Origin: a virus | IMG/VR virus record: IMGVR_UViG_3300008111_000183 | Location: 1-32,412 of that record | Direction: 5' to 3' (one strand) | Length of the DNA: 32,412 nucleotides | Shown here: positions 30,694-32,412 of the stretch, piece by piece | Layout of the letters: each line of letters opens with the position of its first letter | Position numbering within the stretch: position 1 is the stretch's first letter | The notes under the pieces: model-generated | Databases searched by the model: none | What the model was told of the DNA's origin: nothing | What the model saw: only the letters and a program-made list of their open reading frames with translations | Program-made: the position numbers and the translations under genes

Positions 30694-30729
30694 AGTTTTT
30701 TCCTTTCCCTAGTTTTCTACGGCAAGCAA

Positions 30730-30758
30730 ACTCTATCATAGATTATTATTTCCCGGCT
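30730..30758 (-). promoter_or_regulatory. Degenerate spacer-box promoter (152-aa gene)
   Basis: TAGAGT (30735-30730) or TATGAT (30740-30735) with CCGGGAAATAATAATC upstream, a weaker version of the family. No clear -35. Confidence 0.4.
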
Positions 30759-30821
30759 AGCTGCCGATGCATTTCACCCGGAAAATACTTTCCCACTTCT
30801 AGCCGACACTTAGCCCTAGCC

Positions 30822-30846
30822 TTTTTTACCCCTCTCTTATATATAG
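30822..30846 (-). promoter_or_regulatory. TATATA-GAGAGGGGTAAAAA element
   Basis: CTATATATAAGAGAGGGGTAAAA on the minus strand, ~130 bases ahead of the 152-aa gene. Only a 16-codon frame (GTG 30796) intervenes. Confidence 0.55.
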
Positions 30847-30855
30847 CAATCGGGT

Positions 30856-30888
30856 AAAAAAAACCCCCGCCATTTCTGACGGGGGCTT
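30856..30888 (-). terminator. Intrinsic terminator
   Basis: GCCCCCGTCA-GAAA-TGGCGGGGGT followed by a run of T on the minus strand, after the 74-aa gene at 30899. Confidence 0.9.
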
Positions 30889-30898
30889 TCTCTTTACT

Positions 30899-31123
30899 TT
30901 ATTCCTTGAGTTCTTGCTCCCACTTTATGGTGTCATACATTTCCCAGATTTCATCATCTGTGAAGTTTTCGTGTAACCAAATTGTGGTGCGCTTTTGGAC
31001 TATCGGGTTTTCGTCTACTGGCTTTGCAGTTCCGAAGATGCTACCCATAAGGGCTTTGTATGCGTATTCACTTGCTTTGTCATTGTTTTCCACATTTATT
31101 ATTCTTTCATAAGAGACTGACAT
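30899..31123 (-). CDS. Hypothetical protein (74 aa)
   Basis: 74 aa: RIINVENNDKASEYAYKALM, IVQKRTTIWLHENFTDDEIW, EMYDTIKWEQELKE. Helical and acidic at the end. ATG at 31123 has no ribosome site, only TGCTAAAAA upstream. It lies just beyond a terminator, so expression needs readthrough or an unseen promoter. Confidence 0.65.
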   Translation of the reverse strand: MSVSYERIINVENNDKASEYAYKALMGSIFGTAKPVDENPIVQKRTTIWLHENFTDDEIWEMYDTIKWEQELKE

Positions 31124-31138
31124 TTTTTAGCATTTTGC

Positions 31139-31170
31139 AAAAAAAAATCCCCCACCTTTTGGTGAGGGAC
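31139..31170 (-). terminator. Intrinsic terminator
   Basis: TCCCTCACC-AAAA-GGTGGGGGA followed by eight or more T on the minus strand. Confidence 0.9.
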
Positions 31171-31184
31171 TCTTTTTGATTCTT

Positions 31185-31577
31185 CTACCTGCTTAGGTAT
31201 TCGGCATACATTGGGTCTTCAAAGTAAGCCGTTGGAATTACCGCCTTGTTATAGGCGAGCCACTTCTGAACCTGCTCCTCGGTAAGCCCAAGGGTTTCAC
31301 CCTCATCATCTGCGCCACCTGTAATGATTACATTTCCAAGAATAGGATTCGCTACGCCGAAAGTTTCGTTATAGATAGCCGAAGCCATTAGATTCAAATC
31401 GCGACCTTCTGCAATTCCATTTTCGTTGCACCACATATCGGTATCTTCTGCCAACCGCACACACTCAATCATTCCCTCGACTGTGTTTGATAGTAGTTTG
31501 TAAGAGTCACCAATCGTGAAAGTAACAACCTCTTTTGAGCCATCTGTCTTGATAACTACTGCTTTTCCTTGTGTCAT
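31185..31577 (-). CDS. Hypothetical protein (130 aa)
   Basis: 130 aa. The start GKAVVIKTDGSKEVVTFTIG resembles small phage proteins with a DUF3846-like opening, followed by SYKLLSNTVEGMIECVRLAE and NENGIAEGRDLNLMASAIYN. The end is LTEEQVQKWLAYNKAVIP. The DUF3846-type assignment (KxDGxxExV, GxxY, WxNEEG, N..A) is reasonable but unverified. ATG at 31577 has an ACTAGGGAGAAAAAA leader. Confidence 0.75.
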   Translation of the reverse strand: MTQGKAVVIKTDGSKEVVTFTIGDSYKLLSNTVEGMIECVRLAEDTDMWCNENGIAEGRDLNLMASAIYNETFGVANPILGNVIITGGADDEGETLGLTEEQVQKWLAYNKAVIPTAYFEDPMYAEYLSR

Positions 31578-31617
31578 TTTTTTCTCCCTAGTTCTCTAGC
31601 GTTTTGCTAGTGAGATA

Positions 31618-31646
31618 AATCTATCCTAGTTCTCTGACATTTACAA
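31618..31646 (-). promoter_or_regulatory. Spacer-box promoter (130-aa gene)
   Basis: TTGTAA (31646-31641), 17-base spacer ATGTCAGAGAACTAGGA, TAGATT (31623-31618). Confidence 0.75.
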
Positions 31647-31660
31647 CAACACGCCTAAAG

Positions 31661-31696
31661 AAAATAATCCCTGAACCCAATTCGGATCCAGGGACT
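31661..31696 (-). terminator. Hairpin terminator
   Basis: TCCCTGGATCC-GAATT-GGGTTCAGGGA (two mismatches), followed by TTATTTTC on the minus strand, after the 46-aa gene. Confidence 0.75.
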
Positions 31697-31711
31697 CTTT
31701 CCTGTTTTTAC

Positions 31712-31852
31712 TTATAGCCCTAACTCGGCGCGAAACTCTGTTCTTACTTTTAGATAATCCTTGTAGGTTTTTTCGCTTGCCATTTTCCGCATTAGTTCAT
31801 CTAGTTTGTCGGCGTTCTTTCTCACCGCACTTTTGCTATTTCCCTTTTTCAT
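31712..31852 (-). CDS. Small basic helical protein (46 aa)
   Basis: 46 aa: KKGNSKSAVRKNADKLDELM followed by RKMASEKTYKDYLKVRTEFR and AELGL. Basic, fully helical, no Cys. ATG at 31852 follows GTGGGAGGTGTAAAA, a good ribosome site just after the GAGGGGTAAAAA element. A terminator follows. Confidence 0.7.
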   Translation of the reverse strand: MKKGNSKSAVRKNADKLDELMRKMASEKTYKDYLKVRTEFRAELGL

Positions 31853-31867
31853 TTTTACACCTCCCAC

Positions 31868-31890
31868 TTTTTACCCCTCTCTTATATATC
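31868..31890 (-). promoter_or_regulatory. TATATA-GAGAGGGGTAAAAA start element (46-aa gene)
   Basis: ATATATAAGAGAGGGGTAAA(AA) on the minus strand. Here a second purine-rich ribosome site (GGGAGG) lies between it and the ATG. Confidence 0.6.
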
Positions 31891-31893
31891 GCT

Positions 31894-32220
31894 CTAATCT
31901 CCATAGTATCCGTAATCCTCGTCTGTTCCGTGTCCTGCGCTCGCAAGTGTGTCGGCATCTGCTTCCACATCACTCATCTCAAAGTATTCTGGAACACCCT
32001 CGTCCGTTACTTCCCAACCTGTTCCTTCTGCGTTCATAGTGTTTTCCTGAATACTCCAATCCGCTTCGTCCCAACGAACCTCGTCCGTCATAACCTTGCC
32101 GATTTCATCTATGAACCTCTGCATAACCGCTTCGGCTTCTTCCATACTGCTCGCCTTTATTTCTACTATTGAAATAGTTAGGTCTCGCCCCGTTGAGTAA
32201 TACTTAGACTCGCCGTTCAT
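31894..32220 (-). CDS. Hypothetical very acidic protein (108 aa)
   Basis: 108 aa from ATG 32220, chosen because it shares a base with the upstream stop (TAATG) and has GGGAG at good distance; a longer frame would overlap the upstream gene. The start SKYYSTGRDLTISIVEIKAS and a helix MEEAEAVMQRFIDEIGKVM precede a strongly acidic tail (MSDVEADADTLASAGHGTDE, YGYYGD). Not recognised. Confidence 0.7.
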   Translation of the reverse strand: MNGESKYYSTGRDLTISIVEIKASSMEEAEAVMQRFIDEIGKVMTDEVRWDEADWSIQENTMNAEGTGWEVTDEGVPEYFEMSDVEADADTLASAGHGTDEDYGYYGD

Positions 32221-32372
32221 TAGATAAATCTCCCGTCTTGGTGGTCGAACCAATAACTTTCGTTCCGGGTGCTTGCTGGTGCTTCGCAATCGTGCCCGTA
32301 TTTTGCTTCCTGTAAATCCGTTTCATTAGTTAGGTCGAATACTCGCCCGCACTCTACGCAACTTGCTTTCAT
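32220..32372 (-). CDS. Small zinc-finger-like protein (50 aa)
   Basis: 50 aa: KASCVECGRVFDLTNETDLQ, then EAKYGHDCEAPASTRN. CxxC plus HxxxC-type ligands (GHDC) suggest a single zinc site. ATG at 32372 has an ACTAGGGAAAGGTAAAAC leader. First gene of a two-gene unit. Confidence 0.7.
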   Translation of the reverse strand: MKASCVECGRVFDLTNETDLQEAKYGHDCEAPASTRNESYWFDHQDGRFI

Positions 32373-32402
32373 TGTTTTACCTTTCCCTAGTTCGGTAGTT
32401 CT

Positions 32403-32408
32403 ATTCTA
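32403..32408 (-). promoter_or_regulatory. -10 box at the window edge
   Basis: TAGAAT on the minus strand, ~30 bases before the 50-aa gene. The -35 and spacer box would lie beyond the end of the window. Confidence 0.45.
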
Positions 32409-32412
32409 TAAC

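Noticed and set aside
25921-31890. Possible CRISPR-like array of the GGGGTAAAAA repeats
   Set aside because: Copies are single, irregularly spaced and each in front of a gene; no spacer-repeat structure.
31777-32172. Plus-strand Phe/Leu-rich frame resembling a membrane protein
   Set aside because: Antisense to the 108-aa and 46-aa genes, which have ribosome sites and coupled starts.

Overview
The window is a piece of a tailed double-stranded DNA phage genome, most likely an actinobacteriophage. Its portal, HK97-type capsid protein, capsid-maturation protease and several small early proteins look like actinophage families. Base composition is clearly lower in GC than typical soil actinophages, and at least one gene appears to be leaderless. 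A host among low-GC aquatic Actinobacteria is plausible but is inference. The standard code is used; TAA, TAG and TGA all occur as stops. No terminase large subunit, tail gene, integrase or tRNA gene was found.

Layout. Positions 1-22643 are one minus-strand head-gene operon read from high to low coordinates. The order is: a double-HTH protein; three small proteins including a DUF1360-like membrane protein; portal; a Cys-cluster/basic-module protein; a 996-aa charged protein; a 153-aa protein; a 2375-aa polyvalent protein (DEDDh exonuclease, UvrD/Rep-type helicase, ArdC-like N domain and two zincin motifs); three small coupled proteins; a 927-aa fusion ending in the catalytic half of the prohead protease; a 625-aa protein starting with the rest of that family; and the major capsid protein, which runs off the left edge. 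Most junctions are stop/start overlaps (ATGA, GTGA, TAATG), so the block is translationally coupled. The capsid gene also has its own promoter-like leader.

Positions 22644-23253 are a very AT-rich divergent hub with perfect inverted repeats. To its right, 23254-32412 holds small early or accessory genes, nearly all on the minus strand, in short units ended by strong hairpin terminators. They include a lysis group (secreted transglycosylase, peptidoglycan-binding protein, holin-like protein), an HNH-like protein, a proteasome/HslV-like Ntn hydrolase with its catalytic residues, a DUF7694-like protein and many Cys-rich mini-proteins.

Three observations stand out. (1) A short motif, hydrophobic-T-A-[A/G]-[A/G/V], recurs nine times in four head proteins exactly between modules, suggesting that the prohead protease processes a set of head polyproteins and releases small basic domains beside the capsid. 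(2) The giant effector-type polyvalent protein lies inside the head operon. It has no usable start codon for its open frame, and its neighbours join out of frame. (3) The right arm carries two repeated regulatory elements: promoters whose spacer holds a conserved GTCAGGGAAGTA-like box, usually followed by an ACTAGGGA leader box, and a compact TATATA-GAGGGGTAAAAA-start element.
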